The notes under the pieces are model-generated. The model saw only the letters and a list, made by a program, of their open reading frames with translations. It had not been told where the DNA came from and searched no databases. Shown in pieces: positions 51,876-60,531 of a DNA stretch of 64,000 bases. Made by a program: the position numbers and the translations under genes. Position 1 is the stretch's first letter. The number at the start of each line of letters is the position of its first letter. Origin of the DNA: JAEUKA01 sp035328405 (lineage in GTDB: Bacteria; Myxococcota_A; Polyangia; Palsa-1104; JAEUJZ01); assembly GCA_035328405.1 (NCBI GenBank), contig DAOLIT010000024.1:1-64000 (forward strand), written 5' to 3'.

Positions 51876-52481
51876 ATGCGCAGAAGGTCGTTCTTATTGG
51901 CGTTTGCATTGCCCCTCGTGGCGTGTACTTCAGGGCCTACAAAAGTGGCGGAAAAACCGCTTCAAAGCCTGGGCGCGATGCGTGTCTTGGTCAGGAAGAT
52001 CGAACAGGCCGGAGCGCAACCCGTTTCAAACGGAGCTGTGTTGAAACGCGGCGACAAGTTGGTCCTTGCGGTGGATGTGGTCGTCGAGCGAACCGAAGCC
52101 ATCCACTTGTACGTTGCGCAAAAAGACGCGACCGGGACATTTCAGCTGCTCCTTCCTGAACCGGGGATGGCTGCTCCATCGATTCTTCCTGATCAGGAGA
52201 TCGATCTTCCGTCGGCGACCACCTGGATCGAGTTGGATGACAAAAAGGGGCCAGAATCCTTGTATGTAGTGGGTTCGATGAAGCCGCTTGCGGAAACAGG
52301 AGTGCTGTCATTTTTGCAAACCGGTGTCGTCGAAATGACGCGCGATCCGCCACCGGAGCCACTCACGAGTGGGAATCGGGGAATCCGTTTTCAGAATCGG
52401 GGGGAGCGCGAAGCAGTTCGGCAGGGGTTGTTTCAGACATCGGGAATTGCCGTGGTTGAGTTTTCCTATCAGCACGAATAA
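51876..52481 (+). CDS. DUF4384-like lipoprotein
   Basis: Lipoprotein of 201 residues with signal RRRSFLLAFALPLVAC (lipobox LVAC). The mature part has LKRGDKLVLAVDVVVERTEAIHLYVAQ followed by TGTFQLLLPEPG, the pattern of DUF4384 domains that often accompany caspase-like proteins. AGAGG lies five bases before ATG 51876. It lies 67 bp after the kinase and 66 bp before the caspase gene, inside the same run of genes. Confidence 0.75.
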   Translation: MRRRSFLLAFALPLVACTSGPTKVAEKPLQSLGAMRVLVRKIEQAGAQPVSNGAVLKRGDKLVLAVDVVVERTEAIHLYVAQKDATGTFQLLLPEPGMAAPSILPDQEIDLPSATTWIELDDKKGPESLYVVGSMKPLAETGVLSFLQTGVVEMTRDPPPEPLTSGNRGIRFQNRGEREAVRQGLFQTSGIAVVEFSYQHE

Positions 52482-52547
52482 CAGAGGGAAAAGCACAGGG
52501 CAAAACAGCTTGTTCGTTTGAGCCAGATCGCTGGAACGGGGGACCGG

Positions 52548-54008
52548 ATGAGATTTGGTTGGTTGTGGGTTGTCCTCATTCTGTTTGTGGAAGCGGTTGG
52601 TCTTGCGAAACCGCACAAACGCATTTTGCGTCCCTCAAAAGCGGCTGCCAAACCGGATACGTCTTCGAGTACGGCCACCGTTCATACTGACGAACAGTCG
52701 ACGAAAAAACCGAACATTCGGGTGTTGGTTCCCCTTCCGCAAACCGCACTTTCCAGCGCAAAAGTGACGTTGCTTGTGGGTGTCTCAAGTCCTGATTCCA
52801 GCGAGAAGCTTCGAGTGGTCGTGTTTTGGGGAGATCGGCTGCTGGCTCAAGTGGACAAGCCAGACCAACAACAACCCGCAGAGGCACCAAAGCAACCTCC
52901 TGAAGTACTGAAAACGCGCGGTGTTGTCATCAAAGGGGTTTCGTGCAGCGATCACGATTTGCAGACGGGTGAACAGTGTTTTTCGATTCCACTCACGCTT
53001 CCTTTCCAAACAGGAGTGCTGTCGATTGTTGCAGAAACGAATACGGAACGAAGTGATCCGGTGAAGCTGCGTTTGTCGATTCAGGAACCACCTTCCCCTG
53101 AGCTGAAACCCAAGCTGTATGCCGTTGCGATCGGGGTCAGCAAGTATCGGGATTCAAGGCTCAGGCTGCGGTATGCAGAGAAAGATGCAACGGAGTTTGT
53201 ACACGCACTCAAAGCGCAAACGGGGCTCTTGTACAGAGATGTCGAAGCGAGACTCCTTTCGGACGAAACAGCGACGAAAGCAGCGATACTGGATGCGTTT
53301 CAATGGTTCCAGCGTGAAACCACCGCGCGAGATGTCGCGATTCTGTTTTTGGCAGGCCACGGAATGAACGATCCCTCTACAGGCCGGTACTACTTTCTTC
53401 CGCAGGATGCAGAACTTTCCGCGATGATGCGGTCCATGGTGTCACAGGAGGACATCCAAGCGACGCTCAGGAATACTCCGGGAAAAGTCATTCTGTTTCT
53501 GGATACGTGCCATTCTGGGAATCTGTTTGGACAATGGGGAATGCGCGGGCAGGCGGATATTTCAGCTTTTGTGACTGAATTGTCTGCGGCGCAGAACGGT
53601 GTGGTGGTTTTTGCGGCGTCCACCGGGGTCGGTTCTTCCATGGAATTTGAAGGAAACGGGGTGTTCACGCGCGCTTTGCTTGAAGCGATTCGGGGGTCTG
53701 CGGCGTATGTCGCAGGTCGTCCCACAACGGTCAACATGTTGGAGTTATATTTGAGCGAACGAGTGAAGGCGCTGAGTCATGGGACACAAGTCCCCACCAG
53801 CTCGAAACCAGGGTCGATGCCGGATTTTCCTTTGTTTATGCCGGTCGAGAAAGAAGTGGTTTTTGCATCTCCCAAAAAATCGAAAAGGGCGTTTCATAAG
53901 ACGTGGTGGTTTTGGACGCTCACGACGGTGGTGCTGGCCGGAGGCGTGGCGGGGATCGTTTGGGGGACGTGGGAAAGGACACCGAATGCTCCTGTAATTA
54001 ACCCGTAA
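52548..54008 (+). CDS. exported/membrane-anchored caspase-like protease (peptidase C14)
   Basis: 486 residues. The N-terminus is a signal peptide or anchor (FGWLWVVLILFVEAVGLA). After a Ser/Thr/Lys-rich segment and a beta-domain (VTLLVGVSSPDSSEKLRVVVFW), the caspase core starts at KLYAVAIGVSKYRD. The catalytic His271 is in FLAGHGMND and Cys321 in FLDTCHSGN, both intact. STGVGSSMEFEGNGVFTRALLEA is the usual region after the catalytic Cys. A C-terminal membrane helix (WFWTLTTVVLAGGVAGIVW) suggests both ends touch the membrane. GGGGGA lies four bases before ATG 52548. Its targets are unknown. Confidence 0.88.
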   Translation: MRFGWLWVVLILFVEAVGLAKPHKRILRPSKAAAKPDTSSSTATVHTDEQSTKKPNIRVLVPLPQTALSSAKVTLLVGVSSPDSSEKLRVVVFWGDRLLAQVDKPDQQQPAEAPKQPPEVLKTRGVVIKGVSCSDHDLQTGEQCFSIPLTLPFQTGVLSIVAETNTERSDPVKLRLSIQEPPSPELKPKLYAVAIGVSKYRDSRLRLRYAEKDATEFVHALKAQTGLLYRDVEARLLSDETATKAAILDAFQWFQRETTARDVAILFLAGHGMNDPSTGRYYFLPQDAELSAMMRSMVSQEDIQATLRNTPGKVILFLDTCHSGNLFGQWGMRGQADISAFVTELSAAQNGVVVFAASTGVGSSMEFEGNGVFTRALLEAIRGSAAYVAGRPTTVNMLELYLSERVKALSHGTQVPTSSKPGSMPDFPLFMPVEKEVVFASPKKSKRAFHKTWWFWTLTTVVLAGGVAGIVWGTWERTPNAPVINP

Positions 54009-54038
54009 GAAACAATGGGAATCGATGGGAGGGGAACA

Positions 54039-55562
54039 GTGCGCATCTTTTCAGTCCAATTTTTGAGTCTCATTGGTTGTTTGAATTTGGTCCGCTGTGC
54101 GAACAACGACATTGTTGTGGACCTGACTGGCCTCCCAAGAGAAGCCGCGAAACTGGAAATTCGCACGCGGTTTGAAGGGAAGGAGCCCAAGATCAGCATT
54201 GTAGAACCCGCAACTCCACAGTTTGTCATGTCCCCTCAAGAGGGTTCTGATGGGCATCTTGACGTCGAAGTCACGGCATTTGGGAAGACGGAATGTACAG
54301 TTTCTAAAGGCCGTGCGGAACTCGTATGGACACGTGGAAAAATGCGCCCTACGCACGTTCAACTGGAACAGAAATCGAGCGAATTTTGTCCCTTGAAGAT
54401 CACCTTTTCAGGTGAAGGGAGGGTGTATTCGTCTCCATTGGGAGTGGATTGTACGACCTCCTGCGGACCTGTGATGGTGCCTGCTGGTCAACCCATCCAG
54501 TTGTCTGTGAATCCGTTTCCCAAGGACTATCTGGTCGATTTTTCGGGGGCTTGTGCCTCAAAACATACGGAAACAGAGCATCGCTGTACGTTTCTGCCTG
54601 TCGCTGCATCGGAAGTGGTCGTGGACGTGTATCCGAAAGTCTGTCCGCAAGGCGATTTGGTCAGGTGTTTTTCCGAGGCCACAGGTGTCCCAACGAAAGC
54701 GAAGGACAAAGCAATCTATTCTGTTTGGTCCGATTCCCTCAATCGGGCTTGGATGGCTTCGGAAACGGGTTCCGTTTTGCAGCCCCAAAGTTCAGGCGGG
54801 TGGGCCCTACAAACCATTTCTCAATCGGTTGAGCAATCAAAGAAAGTGAATTCATCTCCGCTGCATTCCATTTGGGGGGCGGATGAAAAGAATGTTTGGG
54901 TTGCAGGGGATCATGGATTTTTGGCCAAGTGGGATGGTTCGGCTTGGCAACCCGTGGGGAACGTCGCGACGGTAGACCAAGATTTGCGAGCGGTTTTTGG
55001 CTCGGATGCAAACAATGTGTGGATTGCAGGAACCAAGGCTGCGCTGGTCGCATGGGATGGTCGGATTTGGTCGCCTCAGAACATTCCAATCGCGGAAACG
55101 GAACTCCGAGCGGGATGGACTTCATCGCCCAGCAGAGTGTGGGTGGTCGGCTTTGGGGGGGTCGTTGCGCACAAAGTGAACGGCGAGTTTTTTGCTGAGA
55201 AAGTGAATGACGGAATCGACTTTGAGTGCATTTGGGGGGACACGTCTGGGCGCGTGTGGGCGGTTGGGAATAGGAATCAAAACGTTGCGACTCAGGGGTA
55301 CATGGGGGTCGTATACGCATATGACGGCACCGCGTGGACGATGGTCTTTCAAAGCGCAACCACACGTTTCCATGCCATTTGGGGACTGAGCGCAAAGGAT
55401 TTGTGGGTTGCTGGCGACGGGGGCAAGGTTTTTCGCTTTGATGGCGCTTGGCGGGGGCATTCGCTTCCTGCATCGGATCTGTTGGCGGCTTTCGGAACTG
55501 GCAGCGGGAATGTCTGGAGCGTGTCCTCAACCGGACAGGTGTTTCACTACATGCCCCGGTGA
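54039..55562 (+). CDS. exported protein with WG-VW-VG propeller-like repeats
   Basis: About 507 residues from GTG 54039, which has GGGAGGGG just upstream; ATG 54015 would add eight residues. The N-terminus (VRIFSVQFLSLIGCLNLVRC) is a signal peptide with a possible but atypical lipobox. Residues 25-210 hold two beta-rich domains with paired Cys. From about 225 on come at least six repeats of the type WG-x(4-6)-VWVAG-x-x-G-x(4-6)-WDG-x-W, seen in bacterial beta-propeller proteins common in myxobacteria. It ends the kinase/caspase gene run and is only 30 bp after the caspase gene. Confidence 0.7.
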   Translation: MRIFSVQFLSLIGCLNLVRCANNDIVVDLTGLPREAAKLEIRTRFEGKEPKISIVEPATPQFVMSPQEGSDGHLDVEVTAFGKTECTVSKGRAELVWTRGKMRPTHVQLEQKSSEFCPLKITFSGEGRVYSSPLGVDCTTSCGPVMVPAGQPIQLSVNPFPKDYLVDFSGACASKHTETEHRCTFLPVAASEVVVDVYPKVCPQGDLVRCFSEATGVPTKAKDKAIYSVWSDSLNRAWMASETGSVLQPQSSGGWALQTISQSVEQSKKVNSSPLHSIWGADEKNVWVAGDHGFLAKWDGSAWQPVGNVATVDQDLRAVFGSDANNVWIAGTKAALVAWDGRIWSPQNIPIAETELRAGWTSSPSRVWVVGFGGVVAHKVNGEFFAEKVNDGIDFECIWGDTSGRVWAVGNRNQNVATQGYMGVVYAYDGTAWTMVFQSATTRFHAIWGLSAKDLWVAGDGGKVFRFDGAWRGHSLPASDLLAAFGTGSGNVWSVSSTGQVFHYMPR

Positions 55563-55638
55563 ATCGGATTCCGCTGAATGAGTCGCATGTATTTCGTAAT
55601 TTGAATTACGAAAAGAGGTACAATTTCGTCCCGATACC

Positions 55639-58203
55639 GTGTCAAAAGGGATGCTGCACACAACCGGGCTTGGGCTTGCACTTTCAGTCTGCGCGCTGGG
55701 AATGGGGTGTGGGGCGGATTCACCCGAGAATGCTTTTTGGACGAAGCGCAACAGTTTGGTGGTGAATCCCGACGGGAACTACACGGCGAAAAGCCAAACG
55801 GACGTGGTCAACAAGTACGCACCCCTGACCGTGTCTGCAAGTGTGGGAGACGCGCAAGTCACTGTGCAAAATGTCGCGGGGCTTGGGCTTTCACAAGATG
55901 ACCTTGTGATGATCATCCAAATGCAGGGTGCCGACATGCGCTCGACGGACGACGAGCAGTACGGCGCTGTGCAAAACATACAAGGTTCGGGGCATTACGA
56001 ACTTTTGCGCGTGCGGAGTGTGGACACAACGGGCTCGCGTGTTCTCTTGGATGCGCGATGCGGAGGTTTGCGGAATGCCTACTCCGTGGCCGGGAAAACG
56101 CAAGTGGTGCGCGTGCCGCAGTATGGAAATGTCTCTGTTCCGGTGAACACGAGCATCATCGGACGGGCGTGGGATGGACAAACGGGAGGAATCGTTGCGA
56201 TTCGCGCATCGGGGGCATTTTCGGTAGAGGGCGCGATCGATGCGAGCGGGCAAGGTTTCCGAGGCGGGGCCGCTCAAACGGGGTTGGCGACGCAGACGGA
56301 TGAAACCCCTGACCGCGCCGGTTTTCGCGTCGGCACGGCTGCTCAAGGTGCAGCAAAAGGGGAGGGTGTGGCAGGGGGTGCGACAGAGTATGCAACGCAA
56401 GGCGGACCGTTTGGTCGTGGGGCACCCGCGAACGGAGGCGGAGGCGGAAATGGTTTCAAAAGCGGGGGTGGTGGGGGTGCGAACGGAGGGGTTGGTTTTG
56501 CCTATGACGGTCATGGGGTGATGAACCCAAATGCGGTTGGGAAAACGGCTTGGGACTTGGACCCGGCAAAAGTCGCACAAAACAAACTCACGGCATCGGG
56601 AGGCGGGGGACGCGGGGGGTATTCGGGCAGCACAAGTGACAAAGACGCGACAACGGTTGCGCCCGGCGATGCGGCGTGGGCAGGCAATCAGCGACGAGAA
56701 CGTGGGGGGCGGGGAGGCCATCCTCTTTTGCAAGATCCGAAAGCGCGACTGTTTTTGGGCGGGGGTGGAGGTGGCGGGGATGCAAATGGCAAAACGGCGG
56801 CAAATGGTGCGGCGGGAGGTTCTGGGGGTGGGCTTGTGTGGTTGTGGGGCACACGTTTGTCCGGCAGCGGAAAAATCCAGGCGAACGGCAATCCTGGAGC
56901 AAGCACGACGGGGCCGTCACACGATCAGGGTGCAGGGGGCGGGGGCGGCGGCGGCACGGCTGCGCTGCTTGTGCCCAGTTTGGAAGGCACGTTGTCTGTT
57001 CAAGCAAACGGAGGACTGGGCGGAATGCACGGAAATCCGTCGGGAACGGACGCGGCGGGGCCTGGCGGAGGCGGAGGCGGAGGCGTGCTTGAATTGCCGG
57101 CCATTGCGCCGATCTCGGTGACTCGGGCGGCCATCGGAGCAGCAGAAGGGGGGACTTTGGCCACGGCTTTGTCGGAATTTCCGGCGAACGGGGCGACGCG
57201 CGGCAACGACGGGGATGAGCTTTCCTATTCTCCTGGAGACGCCTTGCCTGGGTGCTTTCTGACCGACCTGTCGGTGTCTGTGAGCAGCAGCCAAAAAAGT
57301 GCGGTGCCTGGTCGGGTTTTCACGTTGCAAGTCACGGTCGAAAACGTGGGGACGGAGCTGGCTTTGGGGGCACCGGTTAGCGGTGTGTTGACTCCGGGCG
57401 GTATGTCGTCGGTGAATTGGACCTGCACGGCGACGCCGACGGCCTCGGGGGAGGTTGCCGATTGCAATCCGAACCGGGGTTTTCAAACGCTTTCCTCGGC
57501 GGCCAGCCTGTCAGGGGGTCAGAAGGCGACGTACCGGGTATCGGTGTCCGTACCGTCGTCAGCGACGGGACAACTGGTCTACCAGGCCAGTGTGGGAACC
57601 CCAAGCGGCGCGACCGAAGAGAATCCCGCGAACAACACGGCGTTGCTGAGCGTGCCGATTCAGCCGTCTGCTGATGTGCAAGCATTGGTCACGCTGACAC
57701 CGCAAACTCCGTCGAAAGGGCAGCCGGTGACGGTGATCGCAGCGGCGCGGAACATGGGCCCGTCGGATGCGCGAGACGTGGAACTGCGGTTTTCGATTCC
57801 GGCAGGTTTTCGCGCAAGCCAAGAACCCTTTTCAGCGACGCTTTCGTGCTCGGGAACGGCGCAAGACGGCTATGTGTGCAGGGGTGCGCAACTGTCGAAC
57901 ATGAAGACAAACGAAGCCGTGGTGGTTTTGGAACCTACAGAGGACCTGCCGGAACTGGTTTTTTCGGCGGACGCATCGAGCGCGGTTCCCGACGACCTGC
58001 CGGAAAACAACACGGCGTCGGCGTCGGTTTTGTATGACTTTGCCTTGCCGTCGTATCGGTCCGTACAACTTGGGGGCGGCGGCTTTGGGTGCAGCGTCAC
58101 ACCGGTTTTCGCGACGCGCACATCGTCGTCCGCAGCGTTTGCAACTTTCGCGGCAAGTTCCGCCATTTTCTTTTTGCGCCGACGGCGTCGGCCCATCCGA
58201 TAG
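55639..58203 (+). CDS. surface lipoprotein with Gly-rich region, DUF11 repeats and MYXO-CTERM-like tail
   Basis: 854 residues. The start is GTG 55639 (ATG 55651 is possible). The signal peptide ends in lipobox LGMGC. Residues 30-230 are beta-rich. A Gly/Ala/Asn-rich region (about 200-500) has several poly-Gly blocks. Two DUF11-type domains follow (about 540-780; LTDLSVSVSSSQKSAVPG and PSADVQALVTLTPQTPSKG). The C-terminus (FGCSVTP, hydrophobic helix AAFATFAASSAIFFL, RRRRRPIR) matches the MYXO-CTERM sorting signal. Having both a lipobox and this tail is unusual. The OmpA/TSP3 gene begins nine bases later. Confidence 0.8.
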   Translation: MSKGMLHTTGLGLALSVCALGMGCGADSPENAFWTKRNSLVVNPDGNYTAKSQTDVVNKYAPLTVSASVGDAQVTVQNVAGLGLSQDDLVMIIQMQGADMRSTDDEQYGAVQNIQGSGHYELLRVRSVDTTGSRVLLDARCGGLRNAYSVAGKTQVVRVPQYGNVSVPVNTSIIGRAWDGQTGGIVAIRASGAFSVEGAIDASGQGFRGGAAQTGLATQTDETPDRAGFRVGTAAQGAAKGEGVAGGATEYATQGGPFGRGAPANGGGGGNGFKSGGGGGANGGVGFAYDGHGVMNPNAVGKTAWDLDPAKVAQNKLTASGGGGRGGYSGSTSDKDATTVAPGDAAWAGNQRRERGGRGGHPLLQDPKARLFLGGGGGGGDANGKTAANGAAGGSGGGLVWLWGTRLSGSGKIQANGNPGASTTGPSHDQGAGGGGGGGTAALLVPSLEGTLSVQANGGLGGMHGNPSGTDAAGPGGGGGGGVLELPAIAPISVTRAAIGAAEGGTLATALSEFPANGATRGNDGDELSYSPGDALPGCFLTDLSVSVSSSQKSAVPGRVFTLQVTVENVGTELALGAPVSGVLTPGGMSSVNWTCTATPTASGEVADCNPNRGFQTLSSAASLSGGQKATYRVSVSVPSSATGQLVYQASVGTPSGATEENPANNTALLSVPIQPSADVQALVTLTPQTPSKGQPVTVIAAARNMGPSDARDVELRFSIPAGFRASQEPFSATLSCSGTAQDGYVCRGAQLSNMKTNEAVVVLEPTEDLPELVFSADASSAVPDDLPENNTASASVLYDFALPSYRSVQLGGGGFGCSVTPVFATRTSSSAAFATFAASSAIFFLRRRRRPIR

Positions 58204-58212
58204 GGGAAGATC

Positions 58213-60294
58213 GTGCGAAAATACGTGTCTTGGCTTGCCTTGGTCTTGTTTCTGGCCGCGTCCGATTCGGCGCTCGCGCAAACAGCGGGCCCAGGTTTTC
58301 AAATCAACCGTTATGAACCGACCGCAGCGGGCGAATGGTCTCTGTTGGTCGAGCATCCGTGGTTTAGCGCAACGCGCTATTTTGCGGCGGGGTTGACGCT
58401 GAACTACGCACACAATCCGCTCGTGTATGGGTTGCGCTTTGAAAACGGAGCGTTTGTGCCGGGTGGGCCGATCATTGGGAACCAACTGATTGGGCATTTG
58501 GACATTGCGGGCTCGGTGCTCGATCGGTTGCTGTTTTCGTTGTCGATGCCGATCACGCTGTATGAAAGCGGAGAGGCGAAATTCGGTGTGGCCCCAACGT
58601 CCGGGTTGGCCGTCGGAGATCCCAGAATCGGCGCTCGCGCCCGTCTGGTAGGGCAACCCTACAGAGATCCAGCGTCGCTGAGTCTGGGTTTGGATGTGTT
58701 CATTCCGATCAACTCGTTCGGGAATCCTCCTCCGTTTCCTGCTCAGACGGGAGAAAGCGGCGTTCGCGTGCTTCCGAAACTCATCGCGGGTGGCCTGACG
58801 CATTCGATTCTGTGGTCTGCGACGGCGGGTTTTCTGTGGCGACCGGGGGCGACGATCTCGACGCTGAAGCCGGCACCGTCGAACACGAGCGGGGCCGAAA
58901 TCCAGTTTGGCGCGGCGATTTTGTATGCGAATACGGCGCTCGGTTTGGCGGTGGGGCCGGAAGTTTTGGTTTCGTCGATTTTGACCAAAGATGCTGAGGG
59001 AAAGAGGCGGGCATTCCGCACCGATTCGATGGGCATCGACCTGCTTGTCGGAGCGCATTACAGCGTCGCAAAACAGGTGCAAGTTTCGTTGGGAGGGGGA
59101 ACGACCTTCCTGAACATTCCGGGGGCCCCTGATGTGCGGCTTTTGGCTCGTCTGTCTTACGCGCCGTGGCCCAAAGAAAAGGAAAAAGACACAGACGAGG
59201 ACGGGATTCCTGATCACAGCGATGCTTGTCCGCAAGAGCGGGGTGTGGCCAGCCGGGATGCTCGCAAGCATGGTTGCCCGTTGCCCAACGATCGGGACAG
59301 AGACGGTGTCGTAGATCCAGAGGATCTGTGTGTGGATGTGGCTGCGGGTAAGCATCCCGACCCCGAACGACGAGGCTGTCCGCTGGGGGACAAAGATGGC
59401 GATGGCGTGCTGGACCCGATGGATTTGTGCCCGATGGAAGCGGCAGGAAAAACGCCCGATCCGAACCGGAAAGGGTGCCCGGCAGGGGATACGGATCAGG
59501 ATGGCGTGCTCGATCCTGACGATTTGTGTCCGACGGAAGCGGCAGGAAAAACGCCCGATCCGAACCGGAAAGGGTGCCCGGACAAAGATCAAGACGGGGA
59601 CGGTGTGGTCGATAGCCAAGACCAGTGCAAAGACGTTCACGCGGGGCTTTTGCCCGATCCGATGCGGCTGGGTTGCCCGGCCCCCGATCGCGACAAAGAC
59701 TCGATTCCCGATCCGGTGGATGCGTGTCCCGACAAAAAAGGTGCGCCGTCTGCCGATCCAAAGAAAAACGGTTGTCCGGGCCTGGTTGTCGTCGAAAGTG
59801 GGCAAATCGTGATCCTCAAACAAGTGTTTTTTGCGACGAACAAGGACACGATTTTGAAACTCAGTTATCCGGTGCTGGATGCGGTGGCGGTGGCCTTGCG
59901 CGCGTTCCCGAACATCAAAAAAGTCCGCATCGAGGGCCACACGGACAACCAAGGCAAGGCGGACTACAACACCGACCTGTCTGACCGTCGAGCGCGCAGC
60001 GTCATGGCGTACTTGATTGTGAAAGGCGTCGAGGCGACGCGGCTGGAGTCGAAGGGCTTTGGACCGAGCAAACCGATCGCGGACAACAAAACGCTCAAAG
60101 GCCGTGCGCTGAACCGCCGCGTGGACTTTGTGATCCTCGAGCCGAATTTGCCTCAGGCAAAAAGCGCGCTGCCGGAAGTGCTTCCGACGGGAAATGAAGG
60201 GAAGAAACCGGTGGGCGGGGCGGCTGGGCCGGGCAAAAAGGGCTTCGGCAAAAAAGGCCCCGTGAAAAAACCGCCTATAAAATCCGCAAAATAA
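58213..60294 (+). CDS. OmpA-family outer-membrane protein with TSP type-3 repeats
   Basis: 693 residues from GTG 58213, with AGGGGAAG upstream. Signal peptide (LALVLFLAASDSALA), then an N-terminal beta-barrel-like region (about 25-320), six thrombospondin type-3-like calcium-binding repeats (about 325-520; DTDEDGIPDHSDACP, DKDGDGVLDPMDLCP) and a C-terminal OmpA peptidoglycan-binding domain (about 535-655; VRIEGHTDNQGKADYN, LSDRRARSVMAYL, NRRVDF). A Lys/Pro/Gly tail (GKKGFGKKGPVKKPP) ends it. It should link the outer membrane to the cell wall. It is nine bases from the preceding lipoprotein gene and likely co-transcribed. Confidence 0.92.
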   Translation: MRKYVSWLALVLFLAASDSALAQTAGPGFQINRYEPTAAGEWSLLVEHPWFSATRYFAAGLTLNYAHNPLVYGLRFENGAFVPGGPIIGNQLIGHLDIAGSVLDRLLFSLSMPITLYESGEAKFGVAPTSGLAVGDPRIGARARLVGQPYRDPASLSLGLDVFIPINSFGNPPPFPAQTGESGVRVLPKLIAGGLTHSILWSATAGFLWRPGATISTLKPAPSNTSGAEIQFGAAILYANTALGLAVGPEVLVSSILTKDAEGKRRAFRTDSMGIDLLVGAHYSVAKQVQVSLGGGTTFLNIPGAPDVRLLARLSYAPWPKEKEKDTDEDGIPDHSDACPQERGVASRDARKHGCPLPNDRDRDGVVDPEDLCVDVAAGKHPDPERRGCPLGDKDGDGVLDPMDLCPMEAAGKTPDPNRKGCPAGDTDQDGVLDPDDLCPTEAAGKTPDPNRKGCPDKDQDGDGVVDSQDQCKDVHAGLLPDPMRLGCPAPDRDKDSIPDPVDACPDKKGAPSADPKKNGCPGLVVVESGQIVILKQVFFATNKDTILKLSYPVLDAVAVALRAFPNIKKVRIEGHTDNQGKADYNTDLSDRRARSVMAYLIVKGVEATRLESKGFGPSKPIADNKTLKGRALNRRVDFVILEPNLPQAKSALPEVLPTGNEGKKPVGGAAGPGKKGFGKKGPVKKPPIKSAK
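59436..59581 (+). repeat. 47-bp direct repeat within the TSP3 region
   Basis: A 47-bp segment at 59436-59482 recurs exactly at 59535-59581, 99 bp (33 codons) apart, coding EAAGKTPDPNRKGCP in neighbouring TSP3 repeats. Exact DNA identity in two adjacent repeats points to recent duplication or gene conversion. Confidence 0.9.
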
Positions 60295-60319
60295 CCTCTT
60301 CTCGTCGAGAAACCACACC

Positions 60320-60380
60320 TTCCCACACCGAACCACAGCGGCGGCCTCGCGAGTGAGGCGGTGGCCGCTGTGCGTGGGAA
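60320..60380. repeat. long hairpin after the OmpA/TSP3 gene
   Basis: Nested arms TTCCCAC (60320-60326)/GTGGGAA (60374-60380), CACAGCGGC (60334-60342)/GCCGCTGTG (60364-60372) and GCCTC (60344-60348)/GAGGC (60355-60359) can form one long imperfect hairpin in RNA. No T-run follows directly (a T-rich stretch appears about 20 bp later), so it may be a terminator variant, an mRNA-stabilising 3' end or a protein-binding site. Confidence 0.6.
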
Positions 60381-60489
60381 ACGCGGTGGTCGGTCTTGTT
60401 TTTGACGCAACGTTTCTGCCACTCTGTGCCCGGACTTTGGTCCAGCGCGCCCGGTTTTCGGGTGCTGCTCCTGCTTATCTTAAAAACCA

Positions 60490-60522
60490 AAACAGAGACC
60501 TAAACAGAGACCGAAACAGAGG
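60490..60522 (+). repeat. 12-bp tandem repeats in the ppdK leader
   Basis: AAACAGAGACC recurs with a 12-bp period (60490-60500, 60502-60512), and a third, diverged copy (AAACAGAGG) runs into the ribosome-binding site of ppdK. The repeats are in the mRNA leader and could affect initiation or be a slippage relic. Confidence 0.7.
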
Positions 60523-60531
60523 AGAGGCGAC

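Noticed and set aside
56400..57090. Gly-rich region as PE-PGRS or silk-like protein
   Set aside because: It is only part of a larger lipoprotein with DUF11 domains and a MYXO-CTERM-like tail.
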